DNA of 64,000 nt from Mesorhizobium terrae (GCF_008727715.1 NZ_CP044218.1:4233501-4297500), one strand, 5' to 3'. Counted from the stretch's first letter, positions 40,948-50,217 are shown. Notes: generated from the sequence alone by a model not told the origin. A program made the numbers and translations.

Positions 40948-42510
40948 GTGGTCGATCCGGTCGAGAACTTCATAAGATATCAGGGCCCCTGTCTCACCAG
41001 CGCCGTCTCCGACCATCTGGTGCAGAACCTCGGCCTCACCCCGGCGGCGGCCCGCAAACGTGTTTCTCGCGCTTCCGGTGAAGTGAAGCGGCTAGCCTAC
41101 ATCACCTTTCCCCGCAAAGCGCGGTACGTTTACCTAGAGAAGCAATTCGGCTCGCCTGAATACTGGAGCAATCTGGTCGATGCGCTGCAGGACACGAACT
41201 CGGCTTATGGCTACGCCATTGCCGCGATCAGGCTTAGGGGCGGGGTCATTCCCGAGTCCCAGTTTCCAATTGCGAGCGGATCGCCACTTAAGCAGGCGAA
41301 GCACCTGTCGCCGGAAACGGTGCTCCAACGCCTCATTCAGGCAGGACTATTGGAACGACGGGATGTTCCCGGCCTCGGGGCCTGCATATCCCTGGTGCAG
41401 TCCGAACACCATTTCGACTTTATGGCCGCTGAAATGCGCGCCCGCCTGATAACCGAAGAGTTCCTGCTATATGCTGTTCGCGATTGGGCGCGGAAACTAG
41501 GCTTCGTCAGCTACGACAAGGTTGCCATGCGCGGGCCGGACAGTGCGCCAACGGTTGGTACATTCGCATGGGACCTCACTGCGCCATCTTATTTGAGCTT
41601 CATGGTGAAACCGGGCAAGGATGGGAAGATGAAGCCCGGATTTATAGCCTGCGACGTCTATCTTGGCGGGGAGGTTGACGTTCAGGGCATTCGCCCGTTC
41701 ATCAACAAATGCCTGACGCTTCGGCGCCTTCGGAACGTCGGGCCATGCATGCAGATATTCGTTGCACATAAATACTCCGAAGAGGCGTTTGCCCTGCTTA
41801 AGCAGAACGGCATCGTTCCCGCCACGCCCGGAAATATGTTTGGGGATGAGATTGCCGAAGGGCTTGCCCAACTTTCCTCGGTGTTGACCAAGGCGGCGTT
41901 CACGGCCCTGAACCCTGAGGGGCTAGACCTGCTTTTCAAAAGGCTGGGCAAAATAGAAGGTGCGTCCGTCCAACTCCGGGGAACCCTGTTCGAATATCTA
42001 GCTGCTGAAATCGCCAGGAAGACGATCTCGCACCAGGTCAAAATGAACCAGATATTCAAATCGCCAGAAGGGAAAAAAGCAGAAGCCGATGTGGTTGCCC
42101 TCGTGGATGATAAGTCCGTCACATTCATCGAATGCAAGGGCTACAATCCCTACGCAGACGTGCCGAACAAGGAATTCACGCACTGGCTCCAACACAATGT
42201 CCCGGTCATCTACGCTGCTGTAAAGGCGCACCCCGAGTGGAAGAACCTCAAGGTCCAATTTGAATTCTGGTCCACTGCGTCGCTGTCAGATGACGCGTCC
42301 GCGATGTTCGACACTGCAAAGAAGACGATCAAAGCGTCGCGTTACACGATCGAACTGCGCCTCGGAAAGCAAATACACCAGCTCTGTAAAGACACCGGGA
42401 ACGATGGTCTCGTGACCTCGTTCCGCAAGCACTTCATGAAATATCCACCCGTCGAGCAACAAGGTGTTGTCGTTCACGTCCAGCCTCAGGGATGGATGGT
42501 CGGCGCCTAG
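40948..42510 (+). CDS. PD-(D/E)XK-like nuclease-domain protein of unknown function
   Basis: The protein has 520 residues from GTG 40948, placed by AAGGAGG 6 bases upstream. The N-terminal 130 residues look like winged helices (LTSAVSDHLVQNLGLTPAAARKRVSRAS, SPETVLQRLIQAGLLERRDV). The middle is alpha/beta. Near residues 345-395 a nuclease-like signature appears: LRGTLFEYLAAEIARK, then KAEADVVALVDDKSVTFIECKGYNP, giving E...D...ExK of the PD-(D/E)XK fold. It stands alone in a low-GC insert between dusA and chromosomal genes. A role in defence against foreign DNA is plausible, but no partner methylase, helicase or NTPase is adjacent. I do not recognise the full-length family. Confidence 0.7.
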   Translation: MVDPVENFIRYQGPCLTSAVSDHLVQNLGLTPAAARKRVSRASGEVKRLAYITFPRKARYVYLEKQFGSPEYWSNLVDALQDTNSAYGYAIAAIRLRGGVIPESQFPIASGSPLKQAKHLSPETVLQRLIQAGLLERRDVPGLGACISLVQSEHHFDFMAAEMRARLITEEFLLYAVRDWARKLGFVSYDKVAMRGPDSAPTVGTFAWDLTAPSYLSFMVKPGKDGKMKPGFIACDVYLGGEVDVQGIRPFINKCLTLRRLRNVGPCMQIFVAHKYSEEAFALLKQNGIVPATPGNMFGDEIAEGLAQLSSVLTKAAFTALNPEGLDLLFKRLGKIEGASVQLRGTLFEYLAAEIARKTISHQVKMNQIFKSPEGKKAEADVVALVDDKSVTFIECKGYNPYADVPNKEFTHWLQHNVPVIYAAVKAHPEWKNLKVQFEFWSTASLSDDASAMFDTAKKTIKASRYTIELRLGKQIHQLCKDTGNDGLVTSFRKHFMKYPPVEQQGVVVHVQPQGWMVGA

Positions 42511-42881
42511 CGGACGCGTCAAACACTAGGATATTGTCGTTCCGCCGGATTCCGGCTCGTCCATCCGGCCTCGATCCTCGCGCCGCATTCCTTTATTTCG
42601 CCGATGCGAACCCTGTGGGTGCCTGCCTCCCACTCGGCGCAAATCCCCGATCAACATTTCCGCCAGACCTGGCTTTAGGTGCTCCACTGTCCGCCCTTAC
42701 TTTTCGCTCGGGTAACAGCAGCTTTTGGGGCTTGCAGCCTCATTGTCAAAGTCCGAACGGCGGTCGGCAGCCGTCGCATCGCAACCCGATACGACAAGCT
42801 GGCAGAAAATTACCTTGCGGCTCTCAAACGCGTCGCAATCCACATCTGGCTACGACGTAACGGGTCTACGTCCCAGGGTGC
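42511..42881. other. 371-bp interval without gene
   Basis: No convincing frame on either strand. The interval lies between the foreign-looking nuclease gene and the convergent aspartic-protease gene. It may hold the right limit of the low-GC insert; no direct repeat with the dusA end was recognised. Confidence 0.45.
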
Positions 42882-43586
42882 TTAGTCGCGCAGGATCATG
42901 CGGTTGCCGCGCATGTCGAAGCCCGACAGCGAGCCGATGAAGTTCATGCCGAGCAGGCTCTGTTCCAGCGCGCCGGGGGACGCGACCAGAACCGGCATGT
43001 CGCGTCGCACGATGCTGCCCAAAGCCAGTTCGTTGGTGCGCACGGCCGCGGCACTGGCGGTGCCGTTGGCGGTCGAAACACGCACCGTGTAATTCAATCC
43101 TTCCGGGTTGATGCCGGCGGCGCGCGCGTCCTCGGCGGTCAGCACCGTGGTGGTGGCGCCGGTGTCGACGATGGTGTTCACCGGTTTGCCGTTGACCAGG
43201 ATGCGCGCCTGGAAATGGCCGCCGTCGCCCTTGTCCAGCGTCACCGTGGCGCGGCCGTCTTCCACGCCCAGCGCCAGCGGGCTGCCGGGGATCAGGCCGG
43301 CGGTGACGCGGCTGGCGATATCCTGCAATTCGTAGCGGTACTGGTAGCCGGCAACGAGCACCAGCGCGATGATCGCCCAGGCGCCGAGATTGCGCCCCGT
43401 GGTGCCGAGCGACCCGCCTGATTGCAGCAGGCCGGCACCGATGACGGCGACGAGGATGCCCAGCCAAACCAGCCGGCCGAAATCATAGTTGCCGACGCCG
43501 AAGGTGGTGCCGGCGGTGTCGTTGTAGATCAGCAGGCCGGCCGCGGCCGCGATGACGACGAGGATCAGGATGAGCCCGCGGTTCAT
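42882..43586 (-). CDS. Membrane-anchored retropepsin-like aspartic protease (TIGR02281 type)
   Basis: The protein has 234 residues from ATG 43586; a start at 43607 would overlap the upstream gene. Three N-terminal hydrophobic segments (LILILVVIAAAAGLLIY, LVWLGILVAVIGAGLL, WAIIALVLVAGY) anchor it. The protease domain (about 115-234) has the flap and active-site motif VNTIVDTGATTTVLTAEDA with the catalytic Asp in DTGA, and a C-terminal SLLGMNFIGSLSGFDMRGNRMIL. The family is common in Rhizobiales; the substrate is unknown. It forms a unit with the DUF1289 gene 4 bases upstream. Confidence 0.9.
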   Translation of the reverse strand: MNRGLILILVVIAAAAGLLIYNDTAGTTFGVGNYDFGRLVWLGILVAVIGAGLLQSGGSLGTTGRNLGAWAIIALVLVAGYQYRYELQDIASRVTAGLIPGSPLALGVEDGRATVTLDKGDGGHFQARILVNGKPVNTIVDTGATTTVLTAEDARAAGINPEGLNYTVRVSTANGTASAAAVRTNELALGSIVRRDMPVLVASPGALEQSLLGMNFIGSLSGFDMRGNRMILRD

Positions 43587-43590
43587 GCCG

Positions 43591-43824
43591 TCAAAGCGCC
43601 TCACCACGCTCGCGCGCCATGCGGGTGCGCCGGGTTTCGCGCCGCGGCCGCCGCTCGACCGTCTCCAGACGGGCCGGCAGTTCCGCCATGACGGCGCGGC
43701 GCTTGTCCGGCGTCATATCGAGCCAGGCCGAGATTTCGTCGCGCGTGCGCCCGCAGCCGAAGCAATAGCCGGTCTTCATGTCGATCGAGCAGACAAGGAT
43801 GCAGGGCGATTCGATGGCCGTCAT
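43591..43824 (-). CDS. DUF1289 family protein
   Basis: The protein has 77 residues. The DUF1289 motif is IESPCILVCSIDMKTGYCFGCGRTRDEISAWLDMTPDKRRAVMAELPARL, with four cysteines (CxxxC and CxxC) that probably bind iron-sulfur or zinc. It is followed immediately by the aspartic protease gene. The C-terminus is highly basic. It is divergent from cobT with 152 bases between the starts. Confidence 0.93.
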   Translation of the reverse strand: MTAIESPCILVCSIDMKTGYCFGCGRTRDEISAWLDMTPDKRRAVMAELPARLETVERRPRRETRRTRMARERGEAL

Positions 43825-43976
43825 GGGATTATCCTAGGGGCACGCTCCCACATGGTGCAACGAATGTGGCAATGCAAGTCTCTCGCTTTACGCCAAACCG
43901 GGTCGTTTTCATGGCCGCGCGGTTGTGCCGGGCGGGCGGGGCGGCTATTGCCGGCCGGCCCAAGCAGGAACTTGCC

Positions 43977-44975
43977 ATGACCAGCGCATTGCCCTTCGAC
44001 GATTTCCGCGAGCTGATCGCCAACCTGCCGCCGGCCGACGCGGCGGCTGGCGAGCGTGTGCGCGCCCTGTTCGCCAAGGCGGACAAGCCGGCGGGTTCGC
44101 TCGGCCGCATCGAGGATGTCGCGGCCTGGCTGGCCGCCTGGAGCGGCAAGGCGCCGCCGGCGGTCAACCGGCCGCTGGTCGCGGTCTTCGCCGGCAATCA
44201 CGGCATCATGCGCCGGGGTGTGTCGCCACGCCCGGTGGCGGCAACGGCGAATGCCGTGGAACTGTGCGCCGCCGGCGGTGCGGCGGTGAACCAGGCCTGC
44301 ATCGCCTATGATCTCGGCCTCAAGGTGTTCGACCTCGCGCTGCATATTCCGACCGGCGACATCACCGAAGAAGCGGCGCTGGACGAGCGCGGCTGCGCCG
44401 CCACCATGGCCTTCGGCATGGAAGCGACGGCCGGCGGCACCGATCTGCTTTGTCTCGGCGACATCGGCGTCGGCAATTCGACCGTGGCCGCCGCCCTTCT
44501 GGCCGCAGTGCTGGGTGGCAATGGTGCGGACTGGGTCGGACCGGGATCCGGCGCGGATGCCGCCATGCAGGCGCGAAAAGTGGCCGCCGTGGATGCGGCT
44601 TTGGCTTTTCACGGCTCGAACCTCAAGGACCCGTTGGAGGCTTTGCGGCGTGTCGGCGGGCGCGAGTTCGCGGCGCTGGCCGGCGCCATCCTGGCGGCGC
44701 GCGTCCAAAAGGTGCCCGTGCTGCTCGACGGCTTAGCCGCCATCGCTGCGGCGGCGGTTCTGCACGCGGCCAATCCGGCAGCGCTCGACCATTGCCTGCT
44801 TGCCGGTCTTTCGCCGGAACCAGCGCACAAGAAGGCGGCAGAACGGCTGGGGCTGAAGCCGCTTCTCGACCTCGGTGTCGGTCACGGCGAAGGTTACGGC
44901 GCGGCGCTGGCAGCCGGCCTGGTCAAGGCGGCGGCGTTGACCAGTTCCGGCATGGCGGCGGCGATCCGCAACTGA
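43977..44975 (+). CDS. cobT: Nicotinate-nucleotide--dimethylbenzimidazole phosphoribosyltransferase
   Basis: The protein has 332 residues from ATG 43977. It makes alpha-ribazole phosphate for the lower ligand of cobalamin. Matches include KPAGSLGRIEDVAAWLAAW, VAVFAGNHGIMRRGVSPRP, CLGDIGVGNSTVAAALLA, VPVLLDGLAAIAAAAVLHA and the catalytic-Glu block LLDLGVGHGEGYGAALA. The length is normal. No cobalamin riboswitch is recognisable in the 152-bp upstream gap. The frame is open upstream to 43866, but that part lacks a good start context. Confidence 0.94.
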   Translation: MTSALPFDDFRELIANLPPADAAAGERVRALFAKADKPAGSLGRIEDVAAWLAAWSGKAPPAVNRPLVAVFAGNHGIMRRGVSPRPVAATANAVELCAAGGAAVNQACIAYDLGLKVFDLALHIPTGDITEEAALDERGCAATMAFGMEATAGGTDLLCLGDIGVGNSTVAAALLAAVLGGNGADWVGPGSGADAAMQARKVAAVDAALAFHGSNLKDPLEALRRVGGREFAALAGAILAARVQKVPVLLDGLAAIAAAAVLHAANPAALDHCLLAGLSPEPAHKKAAERLGLKPLLDLGVGHGEGYGAALAAGLVKAAALTSSGMAAAIRN

Positions 44976-45031
44976 GCAAAGGCCGGCGCGCCACTTGGGA
45001 CGCGGCTGGCCAGAACTCGCTACGACGGATT

Positions 45032-45925
45032 TCAGACCGCCTCGATCCTCGACAGGCATTCGATGGCGAGTTTCGTGCGGTCGCCGATGTGGCGTGCCTC
45101 GCGGACCTCGAGGTAAAGCGCGAATGGCACCTCGACACCGCCTTTCCCGGCAAAGCCGATCAGCCAGCCGGCGGTTGCCTTGTCGAGACCGTTCCTGTCA
45201 TCGACGCCGACCAGGCCGCTCTTGACCCGGATCGCGCCTTCGCCTGCCTTGGTGACGGTCATCACATCGACCGCCAGATCCTGGCTGCGCCTGGAAACCG
45301 GTAGGGCGCGGCGTTGCAGGCGCTCCAGGAAGGCAATTTGCTCTACCGGGCTGACGCGCAGTTGTCCGCTCAACCAGAACCGGTCGATGCCGCCGCCGAT
45401 GTCGCGATTGCCGTAGTCGAGAAGGTCCATATAGGCCTGCATGCGCTCAGTGCCGATGCGCCGCGCGATCTGCTGGTAGGCGGGCACTGCGGAGGCGGCG
45501 ATGGCCGAACGCAGGGTCTGGTCCTTGTTCCAGTCGGGAAAGCTGCGCTCGACGCCGTCCCATGCGAGGATGTCCTTGTCGGGGTCGGATACGACGCCGG
45601 TCTCGAATGCGATGATCGAATGGGCGACCTTGAAGCTGGAGGCCGGCAGGCGGGGTTCGCGGATCAGATGCAGGTCGCTGCCCACCAGCCGGTCGCCCTG
45701 CAGGGCAACGAAAGCGCCGACGGTTCCGGCCTTGCCAAAAATTTCATTGAGGTCTGGGCGGATCTCCACCGCGGCCAGCGGCTGCTTTTCCACCGGCAGT
45801 CGACCCTCCTTGCCGTGGGCGGCGCGGGCATCTCGGGAGAAGTTGTTCATCTTGACGGCAGCGTAGATGGGAGCCGCGAGCAAACCGGCGGCGAGTAGCC
45901 GCCGGCGCGACAAAAATCGGGTCAT
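45032..45925 (-). CDS. Class D beta-lactamase-like protein with twin-arginine-like leader
   Basis: The protein has 297 residues from ATG 45925. The leader LSRRRLLAAGLLAAPIYAAV has a Tat-type SRRRLL start. All four class D marks are present in order: SSFK (residues 96-99, nucleophile Ser 96 and Lys 99), SAV (145-147), YGN (171-173) and KSG (235-237). FWLSGQLRVSPVEQIAFLERL is also typical. It should hydrolyse penicillins or serve as a BlaR-like penicillin-binding enzyme; activity cannot be judged. It stands alone on the minus strand with a 107-bp gap after cobT. A start at 46039 would put the leader internally and is unlikely. Confidence 0.9.
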   Translation of the reverse strand: MTRFLSRRRLLAAGLLAAPIYAAVKMNNFSRDARAAHGKEGRLPVEKQPLAAVEIRPDLNEIFGKAGTVGAFVALQGDRLVGSDLHLIREPRLPASSFKVAHSIIAFETGVVSDPDKDILAWDGVERSFPDWNKDQTLRSAIAASAVPAYQQIARRIGTERMQAYMDLLDYGNRDIGGGIDRFWLSGQLRVSPVEQIAFLERLQRRALPVSRRSQDLAVDVMTVTKAGEGAIRVKSGLVGVDDRNGLDKATAGWLIGFAGKGGVEVPFALYLEVREARHIGDRTKLAIECLSRIEAV

Positions 45926-46081
45926 TCGTGGTTTCCTTGCGGGTTGGTCGTGAAGAGACGAACGGCGCGCCCATGCGCGCCGGAGGGGACCTGTCTGCGT
46001 CTCTTGAAAGGAATTATGGGCGCGTGACCGCGCACGCACAAACGATCAATTCTGAGCTTTGACCCTAGAAAAATTATTGGC

Positions 46082-47605
46082 TCAGCGGCGCCGTCCGGCG
46101 GCGGCGATCTTGGTCGGCAGCGCCGGCAGCTTTTCCATCACCCGGGTGGGCGGGAAGATGGCGATCGCCTCGGTGCCTTCGCGCAGCTTGGAGTGTAGCT
46201 CAAACTCGCCGCCATGCATGGCCATCAGGCCCTGCACGATGGGCAGGCCGAGGCCGGTGCCCTGCTCGGCGCTCTTGATGGCAATGGAGCCCTGGCCGAA
46301 GGCGGAGAGCACGACGGGAATCTCGTCGGCCGGGATGCCGGGGCCGTTGTCCCTGATCGAGACATATTGGCCGCCGCCCGCCGTCCAGCCGACGCGCACG
46401 CGCACCTCGCCGCCGGTTGGCGTGAATTTGACGGCATTGGAGAGCAGGTTGAGCGTGATCTGGCGCACGGCGCGCTCGTCGGCGAACAGCCGCGGCAGCT
46501 GGCGCTCGAATTCCTCGATGATGCGGATATCCTTGTTGCGGGCCCTCAGCTCCATCATGTGGCAGCAGTCCTCGACGACCGCCAGAAGCGTCACCGGCTC
46601 CTCGTTGAGCTGATAGCGGCCGGCTTCAATGCGCGACAGGTCGAGGATCTCGTTGATGAGATCGAGCAGGTGGCGGCCGGAATCGTGAACGTCGCCTGCA
46701 TAGGTCTTGTAGGTGTCGTTGCCCATCGGACCCAGCACCTCATTGGCCATCACCTCGGAGAAACCAAGGATGGCGTTGAGCGGCGTGCGCAATTCGTGGC
46801 TCATCGAGGCGAGAAAACGCGACTTGGCGAGGTTGGCCTCCTCGGCGCGGCGGCGTGCCTCGTCGGACATCGACTTGGCGGTCTCCAGTTCGGCGATCAG
46901 CGCATCCTTCTCCGTGCGGAACGACAGCAGCATCACCGAGGACCGGTGCAGATGGTGCGCCACATAAGCGAAGAAGGGCAGGGCGGCGACCAAGAGCGTC
47001 ACCATGATCGGCTCGGCCGGCATCCAGCCATGCGAGCCGACATAGGCATAGACGGCGACGGGAATTGCAAAGGTGGCGAGAAGCGCGCCGCGCAGCGACG
47101 AAGCCATGATGGCGGTGGCGGCCATCGCCATCAAAAGGATGACGGCCTTGATAACCTGGAACTGGTCGAGCACGCAGCCGCCGCAGCCCAGCGTGGCGAA
47201 ATAGGCCCAGCCGAGGCCGCTGAGGAAATGCGCGGCCAGGAATGCGTTACGGGTCGATGTTTGCCGGATGTCGGCGGCTTCGGTGCGGTTGACGCGGCGC
47301 GCGATGATGCCGAGGCCGGCATAGCAGCCCATGGTGGCGAGCGCCCACACCAGCGCCTCGGAATTCATGCCGGAAAGGACGCCGGCGATGGCAATGGTCA
47401 GCACCAGAAGCGGCACGACCGCCGCGCCGTTGACCATCGCGCGCGCGTGCAATTTCAAAAGTTCGCGGTCGAAATCGGGATTGCCGGCCTGCTGGGAAAG
47501 GCGGTCGCGCGTACGCCGCACAGCGCGCGCGACATCGCTGTTGCGATGCGGCTTGCTGCGGTCCACAATGTTCTTGTCCGCCGTGGTCGAGCTTAACAAT
47601 GGCAT
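46082..47605 (-). CDS. Membrane sensor histidine kinase
   Basis: The protein has 507 residues. Six or so hydrophobic helices lie at residues about 55-205 (for instance VVPLLVLTIAIAGVL, ALVWALATMGCYAGLGI, VILLMAMAATAIMA). A coiled coil follows, then HisKA (SRFLASMSHELRTPLNAILGFSEVM with the phosphorylated His) and HATPase_c (NLLSNAVKFTPTGGEV, IRDNGPGIP, GTGLGLPIVQGLMAMHGG). The type resembles PleC/PdhS kinases of alphaproteobacteria that regulate cell-cycle events. No response regulator is adjacent. The start overlaps no other gene; the nuclease gene diverges 73 bases away. Confidence 0.93.
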   Translation of the reverse strand: MPLLSSTTADKNIVDRSKPHRNSDVARAVRRTRDRLSQQAGNPDFDRELLKLHARAMVNGAAVVPLLVLTIAIAGVLSGMNSEALVWALATMGCYAGLGIIARRVNRTEAADIRQTSTRNAFLAAHFLSGLGWAYFATLGCGGCVLDQFQVIKAVILLMAMAATAIMASSLRGALLATFAIPVAVYAYVGSHGWMPAEPIMVTLLVAALPFFAYVAHHLHRSSVMLLSFRTEKDALIAELETAKSMSDEARRRAEEANLAKSRFLASMSHELRTPLNAILGFSEVMANEVLGPMGNDTYKTYAGDVHDSGRHLLDLINEILDLSRIEAGRYQLNEEPVTLLAVVEDCCHMMELRARNKDIRIIEEFERQLPRLFADERAVRQITLNLLSNAVKFTPTGGEVRVRVGWTAGGGQYVSIRDNGPGIPADEIPVVLSAFGQGSIAIKSAEQGTGLGLPIVQGLMAMHGGEFELHSKLREGTEAIAIFPPTRVMEKLPALPTKIAAAGRRR

Positions 47606-47678
47606 GAAACTTCAATCGTCGCAGGCAGCGGCTCCAGACTGGACGCTAAGGCGAAATCATTAAGAGACTGTTTGCCAT

Positions 47679-48299
47679 ATGAGTCGAACATGGTCGCAAA
47701 GGCCTGGACGGCGGCATTTTCAGCCGCGTCCGCGCGGCCCGTGGCGCAAGCTGCTCGATTACGCGCTGGCCGTGATTTTGCTTGGTCTGCTGGCATTGGT
47801 GGCGGCGCGGCTCGACCGGGTGGCGACCAAGCAGGAAAGCGGCGCTGCCATCGTCAATGACGGCGACACGATCACGCTGGGCGCCGAGCGCATCCGCCTG
47901 CGTGGCATCGACGCGCCCGAATACATGCAGACCTGCAACAAGGACGGCGCCGACTATGCCTGCGGCAAGCTGGCGCGGCAGGCGCTGGTGAAGCTGATTG
48001 GCGGGCAACCGGTGTCCTGCCAGGGCTGGCAGCGCGATCGCTATGGCCGGATGCTGGGCGATTGCACGGCCGGCGGCGTCGACCTGAACGCGGCGCTGGT
48101 GAAGGCGGGCTGGGCGATCGCCTTTGGCGATTTCGAGCAGGAAGAGGCCGCCGCGCGTGGCGCCCGCGCCGGCGTGTGGGCCGGCAGTTTCCAGGAGCCG
48201 CGTGACTGGCGCCGTGCCCATGACGGCGCCAGCGAGCCGCAGCACGGGGCGCTCGCCAGCGTTGGCGATTGGCTGAGAGAAATGCTTCGCTTCTGGTGA
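47679..48299 (+). CDS. Thermonuclease-family (SNase) protein, membrane-anchored
   Basis: The protein has 206 residues. A signal anchor (LLDYALAVILLGLLALVAARL, about 25-45) is followed by an OB-fold SNase domain: VNDGDTITLGAERIRLRGIDAPEYMQTC, ACGKLARQALVKLIGG, QRDRYGRMLGDC with the catalytic Arg/Asp pattern, and LVKAGWAIAF. It is exported or faces the periplasm, where it could degrade nucleic acids. It precedes the GST gene by 50 bases. Confidence 0.92.
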   Translation: MSRTWSQRPGRRHFQPRPRGPWRKLLDYALAVILLGLLALVAARLDRVATKQESGAAIVNDGDTITLGAERIRLRGIDAPEYMQTCNKDGADYACGKLARQALVKLIGGQPVSCQGWQRDRYGRMLGDCTAGGVDLNAALVKAGWAIAFGDFEQEEAAARGARAGVWAGSFQEPRDWRRAHDGASEPQHGALASVGDWLREMLRFW

Positions 48300-48349
48300 A
48301 CCCGCCTCTATGGTTGGCCGGGCAATTCAAACAATCCCGGGAGCCGGCG

Positions 48350-48961
48350 ATGAAACTGTTCGATGGCGGACGCGCGCCCAACCCGCGCCGGGTGCGCATC
48401 TTCCTGGCCGAGAAGGGCCTGAGCGTGCCGCTGACGCCGGTCGACATGGGCGCGATGGAACATAGGAACGAGGCGGTGACATCGCGCAACCCGCTGCGGC
48501 GGCTGCCGGTGCTGGAACTGGACGACGGCACCGTGCTTACTGAGACGGTCGCCATCTGCCGCTATTTCGAGGAATTGCATCCGGAGCCGGCACTGTTCGG
48601 TACAGGCGCGCTCGGCAAGGCGCTGGTCGAGATGTGGCAGCGGCGCATGGAGTTCAATCTGTTCCTGCCGGTTGCGCAGGCCTTTCGCCATATCCACCCG
48701 GCCATGAAGGAATGGGAGGTGCCGCAAATCCCCGAATGGGGCGAGGCCAACAAGCCGAAAGCGGTCGAGTTCCTGCACATTCTGGACAAGGAACTGGCGA
48801 GCCGCGAATTCATCGCCGGCGACAGTTACACCATCGCCGACATCACCGGGCTGGTGGCGGTGGATTTCATGAAACCGGCCCGTATCCAGATGCCGGAAGA
48901 CTGCACGCATGTGCGGCGCTGGCATCAGGCCGTTTCCAGCCGGCCAAGCGCCGCCGCCTGA
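48350..48961 (+). CDS. Glutathione S-transferase family protein
   Basis: The protein has 203 residues. It has an N-terminal thioredoxin fold (KLFDGGRAPNPRRVRIFLAEKGL, then NPLRRLPVLELDDGTVLTETVAICRYFEEL with the cis-Pro and SNAIL-like TET motif) and a C-terminal helical domain (LDKELASREFIAGDSYTIADITGLVAVDF). It conjugates glutathione or acts as a reductase; the substrate is not predictable. The uracil-glycosylase gene starts 10 bases after its stop. Confidence 0.92.
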   Translation: MKLFDGGRAPNPRRVRIFLAEKGLSVPLTPVDMGAMEHRNEAVTSRNPLRRLPVLELDDGTVLTETVAICRYFEELHPEPALFGTGALGKALVEMWQRRMEFNLFLPVAQAFRHIHPAMKEWEVPQIPEWGEANKPKAVEFLHILDKELASREFIAGDSYTIADITGLVAVDFMKPARIQMPEDCTHVRRWHQAVSSRPSAAA

Positions 48962-48971
48962 GGCAGGGTCT

Positions 48972-49598
48972 ATGCTCAGCACCGAACTGGAGCGCCTGAC
49001 CGAGGCGGTGCGCGCCTGCCGCATCTGCGTGGACGCGCCGCTTGGAAAGCCGTTGCCGCACGAGCCGCGCCCGGTGTTGATACCGTCGTCGTCGGCGCGC
49101 ATCATGCTCGCCGGCCAGGCGCCGGGCACCAAGGTGCATCTTTCCGGATTGCCGTTCACCGACGCTTCCGGCGACCGACTGCGTACCTGGCTGGGCGTCA
49201 CGTCGGAAGAATTCTACGACGCCGACAAATTCGCCATCGTGCCGATGGGTTTTTGCTTCCCCGGCCAGGATGCCAAGGGCGCCGACCTGCCGCCGCGCAA
49301 GGAATGCGCGCCGGCCTGGCGGGCGCCGCTGATGGCGCTGATGCCGCAGATCGAGATCGTGCTGACCATCGGCATCTATGCGCAGGGCTGGCACATGGGC
49401 ACGGCCCGCCGGGGATCGCTGACCGAGACGGTACGGGATTGGCGCGCCGTCTGGGACAGTCGTTCTGGCCCGAAAGTGCTGCCACTGCCACATCCTTCCT
49501 GGCGCAACACTGGCTGGCTGAAGCAGAATCCCTGGTTCGAAATAGAGTTGCTGCCTTTCCTGAGATCGGAAATACGCTCTCGAATTAACCCCGGATGA
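48972..49598 (+). CDS. Uracil-DNA glycosylase superfamily protein
   Basis: The protein has 208 residues from ATG 48972. Family features are IMLAGQAPGTKVHLSGLPFTDASGDRLRTWLGV (motif A-like), FAIVPMGFCFPGQDAKGADLPPRKECAPAW and VLPLPHPSWRNTGWLKQNPWFE (motif B-like HPS). The N-terminal CRIC segment may be part of an iron-sulfur-like Cys set, but only two Cys are close together. It probably removes uracil or a similar base from DNA. It is cotranscribed with GST. Confidence 0.87.
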   Translation: MLSTELERLTEAVRACRICVDAPLGKPLPHEPRPVLIPSSSARIMLAGQAPGTKVHLSGLPFTDASGDRLRTWLGVTSEEFYDADKFAIVPMGFCFPGQDAKGADLPPRKECAPAWRAPLMALMPQIEIVLTIGIYAQGWHMGTARRGSLTETVRDWRAVWDSRSGPKVLPLPHPSWRNTGWLKQNPWFEIELLPFLRSEIRSRINPG

Positions 49599-49700
49599 CG
49601 CAAATTATCACTCGTTTTGTTGCGATGCGGCAGAATTCCTTTCTTGTTTGTGACGGAAATAAGAGGGAATATGGGGAAATATTTTCCCTGGGAGCCGAAA

Positions 49701-50192
49701 ATGGATCGTCTCGATAGAAAAATCCTCCGCCTGTTGCAGGAGGACGCAACGCTGGCGGTCGCGGACGTTGCCAAGAAGGTCGGGCTCTCGACGACGCCCT
49801 GCTGGCGCCGTATCCAGAAGCTCGAGGAAGAGGGCGTCATCCAGCGCCGTGTCGCGGTGCTGGACCCTGAAAAGATCAACGCCCGGGTGACGGTGTTCGT
49901 CTCGATCCGTACCAATTCGCACAGCCATGAATGGCTGCGGCGTTTTTCGGAAGTGATCCAGGAGTTTGCGGAGGTGGTCGAGTTCTACCGCATGAGCGGC
50001 GACGTCGACTATCTTCTGCGTGTGGTGGTGCCCGATATCGCCGCCTACGACGCCTTCTACAAGCGGCTGATCGCCAAGATCGAGATCCGCGACGTGTCTT
50101 CGGTGTTTGCGATGGAGCAGATCAAGTTCACCACCGAAATGCCGCTCGACTACATGATCCTGGATCGCGAGTCCGGATCCAACGCGGCCTGA
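49701..50192 (+). CDS. Lrp/AsnC-family regulator
   Basis: The protein has 163 residues from ATG 49701. The N-terminal HTH is MDRLDRKILRLLQEDATLAVADVAKKVGLSTTPCWRRIQKLEEEGVIQ. The C-terminal RAM effector domain is ARVTVFVSIRTNSHSHEWLRRFSEVIQEFAEVVEFYRMSGDVDYLLRVVVPDIAAYDAFYKRLIAKI. The upstream 100 bases are AT-richer and could hold its promoter. The ligand and targets are unknown; an amino acid is likely. Confidence 0.93.
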   Translation: MDRLDRKILRLLQEDATLAVADVAKKVGLSTTPCWRRIQKLEEEGVIQRRVAVLDPEKINARVTVFVSIRTNSHSHEWLRRFSEVIQEFAEVVEFYRMSGDVDYLLRVVVPDIAAYDAFYKRLIAKIEIRDVSSVFAMEQIKFTTEMPLDYMILDRESGSNAA

Positions 50193-50217
50193 GGCGTCTA
50201 ACCGTTCTGTGACTCGG

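Noticed and set aside
43825..43976. Cobalamin riboswitch before cobT
   Set aside because: No recognisable B12-box or conserved core was seen in the short gap.
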